Shown piece after piece: positions 1 through 7,472 of a stretch of DNA of 64,000 nucleotides. Under the pieces are notes generated by a model. That model saw nothing but the letters and a program-made list of their open reading frames with translations. It made no database searches and was not told the DNA's origin. Numbering within the stretch: the stretch's first letter is position 1; the number at the start of each line of letters is the position of its first letter. A program made the position numbers and the translations under genes. Location: positions 1-64,000 of the forward strand of contig DASQAF010000010.1 in the NCBI GenBank assembly GCA_035635855.1, in the 5' to 3' direction. The DNA is from UBA11740 sp035635855 (GTDB taxonomy: Bacteria; Acidobacteriota; Blastocatellia; Pyrinomonadales; Pyrinomonadaceae).

Positions 1-1
1 T

Positions 2-796
2 ATTTCAACTGCACTCCATATTCCACTCACGCTGTTGCTGATCGGAATCGTCCTGCGGGGCACAACGTTTACGTTTCGCGCTCATGATGCGCAGCGCGAT
101 GACGTGCAGCGTCGTTGGAGCCTGCTCTTCTCGATAGCCAGCATCATCACGCCGGTGCTGTTGGGCATCGTGCTCGGCGCTATCGCATCGGGAACTATCC
201 GGGTTGAAAATGGTGTAGTGGTATCAGGCTTTCTCAAGTCGTGGCTGGCGCCGTTTCCCTTTGCCGTGGGCTTTTTCGCGCTCTCGTTGTTCGCATTTCT
301 CGCGGCGGTTTATTTGACTGTAGAAGCGTCTCAGCCCGAACTGCAGGAAGATTTTCGAATGCGAGCGTTGATCGCAGGCTTCGCAGTCGGCATATTGGCA
401 TTAATCGTTTTTCTATTAGCCGGAACGGGCGCACCGACCGTGCGCGCTGGTATCAGCCGAAGCTGGTGGGCGTTAGCGTTGCACCTCGGCACCGCAGTAG
501 TCGCCGTGGGCGCGTTCTATACTTTGTGGATCAGAAAATACAGAGTGGCACGCCTCTGTGCGGCAGCACAGGTAACTCTGATTCTCCTTGGCTGGGCGTT
601 TGCGCAATTCCCGTATCTTGTCGAACCGGACATCACTATCTACTCCGCTGCCGCGTCGCACGACACATTGCGGTTGCTGATCATCGCGCTTGCTGTGGGG
701 GTGCTCGTGCTCTTTCCTTCTTACTATTACCTGTTCCGCATTTTCAAAAGTGAAGTGTCTGCCGCTCCTCCTTCGGCGAGTCGGAAACTCAGTTGA
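2..796 (+). CDS. cydB: Cytochrome bd ubiquinol oxidase subunit II, 5' truncated
   Basis: Integral membrane subunit of the cytochrome bd terminal oxidase, which passes electrons from quinol to oxygen. The frame is open to the left window edge, so the true start lies outside. About 265 residues remain of a family usually near 340. The visible N-terminal part (HIPLTLLLIGIVLRGTTFTF) matches the CydB segment around the conserved transmembrane arginine. At least six hydrophobic helices follow, and the chain ends in a short polar tail. The CydA partner would be expected just upstream, outside the window. Identification is from recognition of the family and is fairly secure. Confidence 0.88.
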   Translation: MSTALHIPLTLLLIGIVLRGTTFTFRAHDAQRDDVQRRWSLLFSIASIITPVLLGIVLGAIASGTIRVENGVVVSGFLKSWLAPFPFAVGFFALSLFAFLAAVYLTVEASQPELQEDFRMRALIAGFAVGILALIVFLLAGTGAPTVRAGISRSWWALALHLGTAVVAVGAFYTLWIRKYRVARLCAAAQVTLILLGWAFAQFPYLVEPDITIYSAAASHDTLRLLIIALAVGVLVLFPSYYYLFRIFKSEVSAAPPSASRKLS

Positions 797-971
797 TCTG
801 AAATATCCTCTTAGAACCACATGGAAAACTGAGTGCGCCAAGAATATATAAGAACGCAACTCCTCACGGACATTGTCAGGGGCTGGACTTCTTAGGTCGT
901 ATGTCTGATGAGGGGGTTACCACCGACTACGAGTCAACGATATCCCCAGCAAATTCAATCGAAATCAGCTT

Positions 972-995
972 CGCAACGGAGTTAACTCCGTTGCG
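972..995. repeat. 24-bp perfect palindrome
   Basis: A perfect inverted repeat without a loop (12-bp arms, GCAACGGAGTTA and its complement) lies between cydB and tRNA-Leu. It sits 46 bases beyond the 3' end of the minus-strand tRNA and about 175 bases beyond cydB. No T-run follows on either side, so it is not a classical terminator. The rest of 797-1041 shows no gene. Confidence 0.6.
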
Positions 996-1041
996 TTGGT
1001 CCATCGTCAAAAATTGATTGGCTGTAAATCGTTGAATCAAT

Positions 1042-1127
1042 TGGTGCCGAGGGTGGGAGTCGAACCCACACGACCTTGCGGTCAACGGATTTTAAGTCCG
1101 TAGCGTCTGCCATTTCGCCACCCCGGC
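1042..1127 (-). tRNA. tRNA-Leu (anticodon UAA)
   Basis: The minus strand folds as a type II tRNA. The acceptor stem is GCCGGGG paired with CCUCGGC (one G-U), and the loop CUUAAAA carries anticodon UAA at 1092-1094. There is a short variable arm (GACCGCAAGGUC), the T-loop GGTTCGACTCC and an encoded CCA. The total is 86 nt including CCA. It reads the UUA codon and probably UUG by wobble. Confidence 0.96.
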
Positions 1128-1352
1128 TTCTTGAGGCAGAAGATAACACAAAGCGGAAGGCGGAAGGCAGTAGGCAGTAGGTAGAAACAAACAGGAAAGA
1201 GCCGAACAATTCCGGGCCATTCATTTCCCTTCGATTTGCCACAACACCAACTCAAACCAGGAGGCGGTGCCATCAGGACTCATTTCATTGAGCCGCTCGC
1301 AAGGTGTAGAATGCGGTTGTCTTCTCAGCCGTCTGTCGCCTGACTTATATCA

Positions 1353-1853
1353 ATGACTGAAGAGCAGGAAGTTTTCCTCAAACACATTCAGAAACAAGGT
1401 CTGAAGCGCACCGCGCAGCGCGATCTTATTCTCGACGTTTTTCTGCGCACTGAGGGCCACGTCTCAGGTGAAGATCTTTATCGTCTGGTGCACGAGAACG
1501 ATCCCAGCGTCGGCCAAACGACGGTCTATCGCACGTTACGTCTGTTGACTGACGCCGGCCTGGCCCGCGAGGTCCGCTTCGGCGACGGGCGCGCCCATTA
1601 CGAACATAATTACAAACATCAGCATCACGATCACATGATTTGCAAGGAGTGCGGGAAGATCATCGAGTTCTATTCACCCGAACTGGAAGCAATTCAGGAC
1701 GCGATGGCCGCGAAGCATCGGTTCGAGCTGACTTCGCATCTACTACGCATGATTGGAATTTGCGCAGACTGCCGGCGGCAGGAGCGCGAGCGGAAACGTG
1801 ACAGCACGAAGCAACCGACGGTGCGCGCGGCCGCGCGCGGAGCGCATCGCTGA
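1353..1853 (+). CDS. Fur family metal/peroxide-responsive repressor
   Basis: A 166-residue Fur-family regulator. The N-terminal winged helix spans about residues 12-85, with GQTTVYRTLRLLTDAGL as the recognition helix. The C-terminal dimerisation and metal domain has HQHHDHMIC, the first zinc pair CKEC and the second pair CADC. The basic tail beyond residue 145 is poorly conserved. In this family, metal binding enables operator binding. Whether this one senses Fe, Zn or peroxide cannot be told from the sequence. The 2Fe-2S gene begins 16 bases downstream on the same strand, so the two are probably co-transcribed, and an iron-related role is plausible but inferred. Confidence 0.9.
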   Translation: MTEEQEVFLKHIQKQGLKRTAQRDLILDVFLRTEGHVSGEDLYRLVHENDPSVGQTTVYRTLRLLTDAGLAREVRFGDGRAHYEHNYKHQHHDHMICKECGKIIEFYSPELEAIQDAMAAKHRFELTSHLLRMIGICADCRRQERERKRDSTKQPTVRAAARGAHR

Positions 1854-1869
1854 GACGAGGCAATTGGCA

Positions 1870-2400
1870 ATGAGCGTCGAAATAAAGTTTGAACCTGATG
1901 GGCCCAGCGGTTTGGTGGCCGAAGGCACCTCTGTGGTGGACGCGGCCAGGCGCCTCGGTTTTCAAATTCCGGAGTGTGGGATGTGCGATGGTACCTGTGC
2001 CATTAGAATCATCACCGGCAGAACTCTTCTTTCTGATTTAACCGACACCGAACGTCAGCAGTTGAGCCCGGCGCGATTGGCAGCAGGCGAACGGCTGGCC
2101 TGTCAGTGTAAAGCAGAGCGCGGTGGCGAACTGGTTATTAAGCTGGTTTCCAAATCCGAACGCACCCGCACCGCCGAAGAGAAGACCCGCGACCTGCGCA
2201 AAGAATTCAGCGAGTTGCCATTCGAGCGCAAAATGGCAACCCTGATACAGTTGGAGACCATCGCAATGTCGCAGGCCCTGGATACGATCGCGGACCGCTC
2301 GGTAGCCCTTGGCAAGATGATCTTCGATACCGTTCTGCCAAATAGCGGGGAACCGAAACACGATCAGGATCAGCCGTCGCCAGAAGACAAGCGAGTTTGA
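1870..2400 (+). CDS. 2Fe-2S ferredoxin-like protein
   Basis: A 176-residue protein whose first 100 residues resemble plant-type ferredoxins. Cysteines occur as ECGMCDGTC plus a later ACQC, which fits four ligands of a 2Fe-2S cluster, although the first three are more tightly spaced than the usual C-x4-C-x2-C. The C-terminal 75 residues are helical and polar, without a recognised domain. The start chosen is the ATG before SVEIKFEPDG, because the frame upstream overlaps fur and is low-complexity basic sequence. It lies 16 bases after fur, likely in one transcript, and may be an electron carrier under Fur control (inference). Confidence 0.75.
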   Translation: MSVEIKFEPDGPSGLVAEGTSVVDAARRLGFQIPECGMCDGTCAIRIITGRTLLSDLTDTERQQLSPARLAAGERLACQCKAERGGELVIKLVSKSERTRTAEEKTRDLRKEFSELPFERKMATLIQLETIAMSQALDTIADRSVALGKMIFDTVLPNSGEPKHDQDQPSPEDKRV

Positions 2401-2436
2401 GGCAAGCATCGAATCGCGACCGAACCGCGCCATCCT

Positions 2437-3474
2437 ATGACCACCCACCATACGCCATCCAGCGAATCACCGAACAATACATCTCGTTTCCTGGCTCTCG
2501 TCTTTATATTGCTGGCTCTGCTGATGATGCTCGGCTGTCCGAGCGGCGCCAACAAGCCCGTCGACGAACGTCCTACGGACCCTTCCGCTCCAGGTAAATC
2601 CGCCAGCGACTTTGACGGCGAGCGCGCGTTTGAGCAGGTGCGCAAGCAGGTTGAGTTCGGTCCGCGACCTGCCGGATCGGCTGAATTAGAGAAGACGCGA
2701 AATTACCTCATCGACCAATTGAAGTCGTACGGTCTGAAAGTCACCACCGACGAATTTCAGGCAGCCACGCCTATCGGGGAACGCAAGATAATTAACGTAA
2801 TTGCCGAACTGCCGGGCGAGTCAACTGATGTGATCGTTGTTTCCAGCCATTACGACACCAAGCTTTTCAAGGAATTCAAGTTCGTGGGCGCAAACGATGC
2901 TGGTTCGTCCACCGGCGCACTCCTCGAGATCGCGCGGGTGTTGGCCCCGAAACAAAAACCGCGGCTGACTTACTGGTTTGTTTTTTTTGACGGTGAAGAA
3001 GCATTTTGTCGCGAATGGGACGATTGTCACAACCCCAATCCTGCCGATCCGAAGAACCCGCTACCCGATAACACCTACGGCAGCCGGCACTTTGTGGCGC
3101 AACTTCTCGAGAGGAATGAATTGAAGCGCGTTAAGGCGACCATCCTGCTCGACATTGTGGGATATAAGAACCTGCGATTCGGCCGCGACGAGATGAGTAC
3201 GGCCTGGCTGCAGGACATTGTTTGGCAGACGGCGAAGCAAATCGGTTACGGCGCGCAATTTATCGATTCTCGCGAGAGTGTCGGCGACGACGATCACGCT
3301 CCGTTTTTGCGCGCTGGCCTCGACGCACTCGACATTATCCAGTTGAGCACGTATCCGTACTGGCATACCAAGGACGATACGCTGGATAAGATTTCTGCGA
3401 AGAGTTTGAAGATTGTCGGGGATACGGTGATCGTGAGTCTGCCAAAGATTGAAGAGCGGCTGGCGAGAAAATAG
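2437..3474 (+). CDS. M28 family metallopeptidase, lipoprotein
   Basis: A 345-residue exported protein. A hydrophobic N-terminal segment ends in LMMLGC, a lipobox with the lipidated Cys at position 34, so it is probably membrane anchored. The catalytic domain shows the M28 zinc and catalytic signatures in order: SHYDT, GANDAGSS, DGEEAF, DDDHAPF and YWHTKDD. This arrangement resembles the glutaminyl-peptide cyclotransferase-like and aminopeptidase branches of M28, and the sequence alone does not separate these activities. It follows the ferredoxin gene by 36 bases. It converges with the dehydrogenase gene across a palindrome-rich gap. Confidence 0.87.
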   Translation: MTTHHTPSSESPNNTSRFLALVFILLALLMMLGCPSGANKPVDERPTDPSAPGKSASDFDGERAFEQVRKQVEFGPRPAGSAELEKTRNYLIDQLKSYGLKVTTDEFQAATPIGERKIINVIAELPGESTDVIVVSSHYDTKLFKEFKFVGANDAGSSTGALLEIARVLAPKQKPRLTYWFVFFDGEEAFCREWDDCHNPNPADPKNPLPDNTYGSRHFVAQLLERNELKRVKATILLDIVGYKNLRFGRDEMSTAWLQDIVWQTAKQIGYGAQFIDSRESVGDDDHAPFLRAGLDALDIIQLSTYPYWHTKDDTLDKISAKSLKIVGDTVIVSLPKIEERLARK

Positions 3475-3486
3475 ACTTTACCTTTT

Positions 3487-3645
3487 GCGGCTTTGCCGCC
3501 CGATGTATGGAAGACCTCCGACCTTCCCACACGCTGCATATTCTTTTCTCGCTTTGGCGAGGCTGAGCCTCGCCAAAGCGAGAGTCATATTGAGGGTTAG
3601 ATCGGAAAGGCAAAGCCTTTCCGCACATCAGGCGGCAGAGCCGCC
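3487..3645. repeat. Array of four palindromes with a GGC-NNN-GCC core
   Basis: Four hairpins lie in tandem between two convergent genes. They are GCGGC-TTT-GCCGC (3487-3499), a 17-bp-armed near-perfect palindrome centred at 3565 (3548-3582), CGGAAAGGC-AAA-GCCTTTCCG (3603-3623), and GGCGGC-AGA-GCCGCC (3631-3645). All have the core GGC, three bases, GCC (TTT, TGA, AAA, AGA). The last one encodes the C-terminus of the dehydrogenase gene. The array could end transcription from both sides, but no strong T-run is present. Confidence 0.7.
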
Positions 3646-4788
3646 GGCCATCATCCGCAATTTATCTTCTACTGCGGCGCCGACTTCGCTGCAGCGGGCC
3701 GCCTTCGCCTCTCCGATCAAGTCGTAGGTCAACGTTTTACCTTCAATCAGGAGAGCGGCCACCGCAGCTTCGACTTGCTGCGCGGCCCGGTGCAGACGCG
3801 AATCTTCGTGTCGCGTGCCGAGCCAGTCCAGCATCATCTGCACCGCCAGAATCGCCGCCAGGGGATTCGCCTTGTCCTTTCCGGCGTGCTTTGGCGCACT
3901 GCCATGAATCGGCTCAAACATCGCATGTTCATCACCGATATTGCCGCCGACCGCCAGTCCCAATCCACCCGCCGTAGTCGCTCCGTTGTCGCTAATTATG
4001 TCTCCCACAAGATTGGGCCCAACGACCACGTCGTACCATTCGGGATTGCGAATCTGCCACTGGCAGAAGGCATCTACGTAGGCGTAGTCGAGACTAATAT
4101 CCGGAAAATCCCGCTGCCCAACTTCGCGGAACACCTCACGAAAGAAGCGGTGCGCGCCAATGATGTTTGACTTATCCACGCACGTCACCTTGTGCTGCTT
4201 GTTACAGCGCCGGCGCGCCAGATTGAAGGCGTAACGCACGACACGTTCAGTCGCGCGTCGCGTGATTCGTATCGGCGTGACCTGACCGTCTGCAATCGAA
4301 TTGGTCTCGCCGGTGTAAGCATCCTCGGTATTCTCGCGGATCACGACATAATCGACTTTGTCCGCGTCCCAAACCTGTTTCAGTTCTCCATGAATCTTGT
4401 GCTTGACGCCCAGGTATAGTTTCACCGGGCGGACATTTGCGTACAGATCGAGCTTCTGTCTATTGAGAATGACCTGAGCGAACCCGGCCAACTGTGGCTC
4501 GGGATAGGGCTTGCCCGGCTTGGTGAAAACCGTCTTTCCGTCGACCTCATGTCCGACTGCCCCGAGCAAGATCGCGTCGGCCGCCTCGCACTTTTCAAAT
4601 GAACCGCCAGGCCATTCGGTCTCGTGCTCGATGTAGTAATGGCCGCCGCAAGGAATCTCTTCCACTCGGAAATCGATTTGAAACAGCTCGCCCGCAGTTC
4701 TCAAAACGCGGAGGGCAGCCGACAAGACCTCTGGCCCGATTCCATCACCGGGCAGCGCTACGATGTAATAGGATTGTTTTGGTGGCAT
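3628..4788 (-). CDS. Isocitrate/isopropylmalate dehydrogenase family protein
   Basis: A 386-residue beta-hydroxyacid oxidative decarboxylase, NAD(P)-dependent with Mg/Mn. It shows the N-terminal PGDGIGPEV, the substrate-binding LYANVRPVK, VIRENTEDAYTGE, the catalytic Lys region CVDKSNI, and the metal site VVVGPNLVGDIISDNGA. The nucleotide-binding stretch FEPIHGSAPKHAGKDKANP is closer to NAD-dependent isocitrate or homoisocitrate enzymes than to classic LeuB, so substrate assignment is uncertain. The ATG before PPKQSYYIV was chosen over an upstream ATG because the family begins there. The last codons (GGSAA) lie inside a hairpin repeat. Confidence 0.85.
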   Translation of the reverse strand: MPPKQSYYIVALPGDGIGPEVLSAALRVLRTAGELFQIDFRVEEIPCGGHYYIEHETEWPGGSFEKCEAADAILLGAVGHEVDGKTVFTKPGKPYPEPQLAGFAQVILNRQKLDLYANVRPVKLYLGVKHKIHGELKQVWDADKVDYVVIRENTEDAYTGETNSIADGQVTPIRITRRATERVVRYAFNLARRRCNKQHKVTCVDKSNIIGAHRFFREVFREVGQRDFPDISLDYAYVDAFCQWQIRNPEWYDVVVGPNLVGDIISDNGATTAGGLGLAVGGNIGDEHAMFEPIHGSAPKHAGKDKANPLAAILAVQMMLDWLGTRHEDSRLHRAAQQVEAAVAALLIEGKTLTYDLIGEAKAARCSEVGAAVEDKLRMMAGGSAA

Positions 4789-4795
4789 AGTTCGA

Positions 4796-4859
4796 TTCAA
4801 CCCGTGAGATAAGCCCGCGAACCAACGGACATTTTGATTCGCATATCTCACGGGTTGAA
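4796..4859. repeat. 16-bp perfect inverted repeat upstream of the dehydrogenase gene
   Basis: The arms TTCAACCCGTGAGATA (4796-4811) and its exact complement (4844-4859) are separated by 32 bases, immediately 5' of the minus-strand dehydrogenase start and before cinA on the plus strand. The arms end 8 bases from the dehydrogenase ATG, so the structure could form in its leader RNA. It may be regulatory or a mobile palindromic repeat. Confidence 0.6.
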
Positions 4860-4948
4860 GGGTGACTATAAGCGACTGGCCGAAGAATCGACAAGAACGT
4901 ATGCTGCTTCCTGCGGAGTTGTTGGGACACGATTAGCCGTTTGAATTT

Positions 4949-4970
4949 CTTCCTCTGTGTCCTCTGTGGT
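4949..4970. repeat. Interspersed CTCTGTG-type repeat arm
   Basis: A single arm of a repeat also found at 22376-22461, 28394-28520 and 37464-37533. It reads CTTCCTCTGTGTCCTCTGTG, followed by GT. It lies 15 bases before the cinA start. Confidence 0.5.
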
Positions 4971-4984
4971 AAAACTCGTCATTC

Positions 4985-6220
4985 ATGTTAACCGCTGAAA
5001 TCATCGCCATCGGGTCTGAGCTCCTCGCCGCCGATCGCACCGACACGAACAGTCTCTGGCTCACCGACAAACTCAATCGGATAGGCATCGACGTCAAGCT
5101 TAAGACAGTTGTAGGCGATGATGATGCGCGTCTCGAAGAAGTAGTGAAAGATGCCGTAAAGCGCTCGCGCGTGGTGGTGACCACCGGCGGCCTTGGTCCG
5201 ACCGAAGACGACATCACGCGCAAAGTCGTGGCCCGAGCATTGGGGCGCCGGCTCGCCCTCGATGAAGCGGTGCTGGCCGAGATTCGCGAACGATTCAAAA
5301 GCTTTGGCATGAACATGCCCGAGCGAAACTCGCGCCAGGCGATGGTAATCGCCGGCGCGGAAGTTCTGCCAAATCCAAACGGGAGCGCGCCCGGCCTCTA
5401 TCTCGAACATGAGAAATGTGCCGTCGCTTTGTTTCCGGGACCGCCGCGCGAAATGAAGCCGATGTTCGAAAATCACGTGCAGACCCGTCTGGAGAAACTG
5501 GCCGGCGAAACTCGCTTTGCGCGCCGGATCCTGCGGGTGGCGGGCATGGGCGAATCGGCAGTCGATGAAAAGATCGCGCCGATCTATTCGAAATACGAGA
5601 ATCCGCAAACGACAATTCTTTTCAACAGCAGCGAGATCGAAATTCACCTGCGCGCGCACGGGCGCACCGAGGCCGACGCCGAAACGCTTTTGGATGATTT
5701 GTCGTTAAAAATTGAAAAAGAACTGGGCAACGCCGTCTTTTCTTTTCGCGGCGAGACCATGGAAGAAGTTGTCGGACGGCGTCTGGCAATTACCGGGTTC
5801 ACACTTTCGGTTGCGGAAAGCTGCACGGGTGGCTTGATTGCTCAGCGGCTAACCAATGTTCCCGGATCCTCGAAGTACTTCATCGAAGGCCTGGTTACTT
5901 ATTCGAACGAATCAAAGACGCGGCTGCTCGGCGTGGACAAGAAACTGATTCGCGAGTTCGGCGCTGTCAGCCAGCAAGTGGCGCGAGACATGGCGCGCGG
6001 CGTTCGTCATCGAGCGAAGACCGATTTCGGATTAGCGGTGACGGGAATCGCGGGCCCCGACGGTGGCACGGAAGAAAAGCCGGTGGGTCTGGTTTACATC
6101 GCGCTGGCCGACGACGCGCATACTGAACATAGGAAACTGATGCTGCCCGGCGATCGTGAGCTGGTTCGCTGGCGTGCGTCGCAGGCGGCGCTGGATATGT
6201 TGAGGAGAAGACTGATTTGA
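4985..6220 (+). CDS. cinA: CinA-like competence/damage-inducible protein, NMN amidohydrolase
   Basis: A 411-residue two-domain protein of normal family length. Residues 1-165 form the MoaB/MogA-like domain (AEIIAIGSELL, VVTTGGLGPTEDD, FPGPPREM), linked in the family to ADP-ribose or molybdopterin-type chemistry. Residues 250-411 form the CinA/PncC domain (SVAESCTGGLIAQRLTNVPG, VTGIAGPDGGT, KPVGLVYIA), known to deamidate nicotinamide mononucleotide for pyridine nucleotide salvage. It is transcribed alone on the plus strand, with an interspersed repeat arm just before the ATG. Assignment is secure. The physiological role in this organism is inferred. Confidence 0.93.
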   Translation: MLTAEIIAIGSELLAADRTDTNSLWLTDKLNRIGIDVKLKTVVGDDDARLEEVVKDAVKRSRVVVTTGGLGPTEDDITRKVVARALGRRLALDEAVLAEIRERFKSFGMNMPERNSRQAMVIAGAEVLPNPNGSAPGLYLEHEKCAVALFPGPPREMKPMFENHVQTRLEKLAGETRFARRILRVAGMGESAVDEKIAPIYSKYENPQTTILFNSSEIEIHLRAHGRTEADAETLLDDLSLKIEKELGNAVFSFRGETMEEVVGRRLAITGFTLSVAESCTGGLIAQRLTNVPGSSKYFIEGLVTYSNESKTRLLGVDKKLIREFGAVSQQVARDMARGVRHRAKTDFGLAVTGIAGPDGGTEEKPVGLVYIALADDAHTEHRKLMLPGDRELVRWRASQAALDMLRRRLI

Positions 6221-6480
6221 TAAGGTCGCTCCGTGCGTTAGGTCTTCTGGAGTTTTTAGCGGCTATTTGAACCATTGCACGATTTTCCTGCTTGGCACCA
6301 TCGCTCAACTGGATTGCAATAAGATCATTAAGGCGTTCGGGAGCGGGCTCAGTCCTCACAGCTTCGACTCGTTGATCCCAAGTCCCGTAGTCTTCTCTGT
6401 CTTGCCTTCAAGCGACATTCTCGTATGCTTTTCGACAGTTGCTTTCAACGTGGATTGTAATTGGTTGTGAGGGAAACGCG

Positions 6481-6711
6481 CTAGGAGTGGCTAACTAAGG
6501 GAAACCGTTCCGGATACTCGATCGATTGAACCGCCAAATCAATATCTAAATCAGGCCAATACAGATGGTGCGGCTGAAGCAACTGAATGTTCAAGACGGC
6601 AGACACACATGCATCCTTAAACCATGGGAATTTGTCGTATGAGAGAAACATTTCTTGGTTGTTGGCCAGCAACCAAATACCGTGTTGAGAAATGTGGCTG
6701 ACTTCAACCAT
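6481..6711 (-). CDS. DUF2442 domain protein
   Basis: A small 76-residue protein recognised as DUF2442 by its start VEVSHISQHGIWLL, the central FPWFKDA and the end HHLYWPDLDIDLAVQSI followed by YPERFPL. The family function is not established, and members often sit in small, mobile, toxin-antitoxin-like neighbourhoods. Here it is last in a minus-strand cluster, 62 bases after the 110-residue gene. The stretch 6221-6480 beyond it contains no gene I can support. Confidence 0.75.
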   Translation of the reverse strand: MVEVSHISQHGIWLLANNQEMFLSYDKFPWFKDACVSAVLNIQLLQPHHLYWPDLDIDLAVQSIEYPERFPLVSHS

Positions 6712-6773
6712 AACGCCAAAAGGGGCCTCGACCGATTGGAGAGGCGAACGCGGGACTGTTCATAGATGAGAAG

Positions 6774-7106
6774 TCATACCGCGTGAAAGACCTGAGTCAC
6801 CGTAACCAGAATCGACTCCTCAGTCAGCGCCTCAAGAGATGCTGTCTTCACCTCATCAGCATAACGGGCGATGCTATCAAAATCAGTTGAAAGAGCGACG
6901 GGAAGATCGGTGTAGATTAGATTTATTCTGTCACGAGTCTTCGCCCCGATCCGGGACAGATAGCTGCCATCGAGCGCGCGAGAAATCGTGCAGCCGCCAA
7001 AGGCATAGGTGAATTCGCGATCAAGCGCTTCGAGCAGATTCCGGTACGCTTCCGATGGAAGATCAGGGACGTAGGCTTCCACTCTTGCTCGCTCTAACAG
7101 TGGCAA
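6774..7106 (-). CDS. Small conserved hypothetical protein in a three-gene cluster
   Basis: A 110-residue protein without a recognised domain. Notable features are an acidic N-terminal helix (LERARVEAYVPDLPSEAYRN), a central FGGCTISRALDGSYLS segment and DRINLIYTDLPVALS. It seems to start with TTG, preceded at the right distance by AAGGAGAG on the minus strand, which decides this start. It overlaps the 53-residue gene by 44 bases in another frame, so translation is probably coupled. I recall similar proteins as unnamed hypotheticals. A toxin or effector role paired with the basic 53-residue protein is only a guess from gene order. Confidence 0.6.
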   Translation of the reverse strand: MPLLERARVEAYVPDLPSEAYRNLLEALDREFTYAFGGCTISRALDGSYLSRIGAKTRDRINLIYTDLPVALSTDFDSIARYADEVKTASLEALTEESILVTVTQVFHAV

Positions 7107-7224
7107 TGAATCTCTCCTTTCGTTTGGAGAACTCCTTCATGCGTTTCAGAGCCTCTTTCCTGGTTATCACGGCGCGCCGTGGACGCTCGATCTTTGCTTC
7201 GCTTACCGATTTCGCTTTTCGCAT
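7063..7224 (-). CDS. Small basic 53-residue protein, first gene of the cluster
   Basis: A very short gene starting at ATG 7224 and ending in TGA at 7063-7065. The product is strongly basic and helical, with TRKEALKRMKEFSKRKERFI as its core, rich in Lys and Arg. It overlaps the following 110-residue gene by 44 bases and has AGGT as a weak ribosome site. The basic helix could bind nucleic acid or its acidic neighbour, like many small antitoxins, but this is inference. The gene arrangement, rather than a known domain, is the main support. Confidence 0.55.
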   Translation of the reverse strand: MRKAKSVSEAKIERPRRAVITRKEALKRMKEFSKRKERFIATVRASKSGSLRP

Positions 7225-7240
7225 AACGTTACCTGATTAA

Positions 7241-7472
7241 GTCACTTTCTATATTTCTCTGGAGGATGTCAACTGTTAAAAAGTTGCTAATGCCACCACG
7301 AATGAAACCTTACTGAACGCTGGACTCTCGGTTCATTTCAGCGAACGCGAGGGTCTGTATAACCAAATTTCCGTTCGCAAGAATCTTGCGCGCGCACTCA
7401 AGACCCAATGAAACAATTCGTTACCTTTTCCATTCTGCAACTTCTGAAACAGCTTGGCCGGCGAAGCCCCCC
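7241..7472. other. Intergenic region with a short possible coding remnant
   Basis: No intact gene. On the plus strand a frame from 7280 to 7411 reads protein-like (NAGLSVHFSEREGLYNQISV and on to a TGA) but lacks a start codon and follows a TAA. It may be the decayed end of a gene, or chance. Confidence 0.25.

Noticed and set aside
1753..1869. Upstream extension of the 2Fe-2S gene
   Set aside because: It overlaps the fur gene in another frame, with basic low-complexity sequence. The ATG at 1870 fits the family.
6267..6470. Plus-strand open frame of 67 codons after cinA
   Set aside because: Composition and sequence do not look like a protein family, and no ribosome site is seen. It is probably chance.
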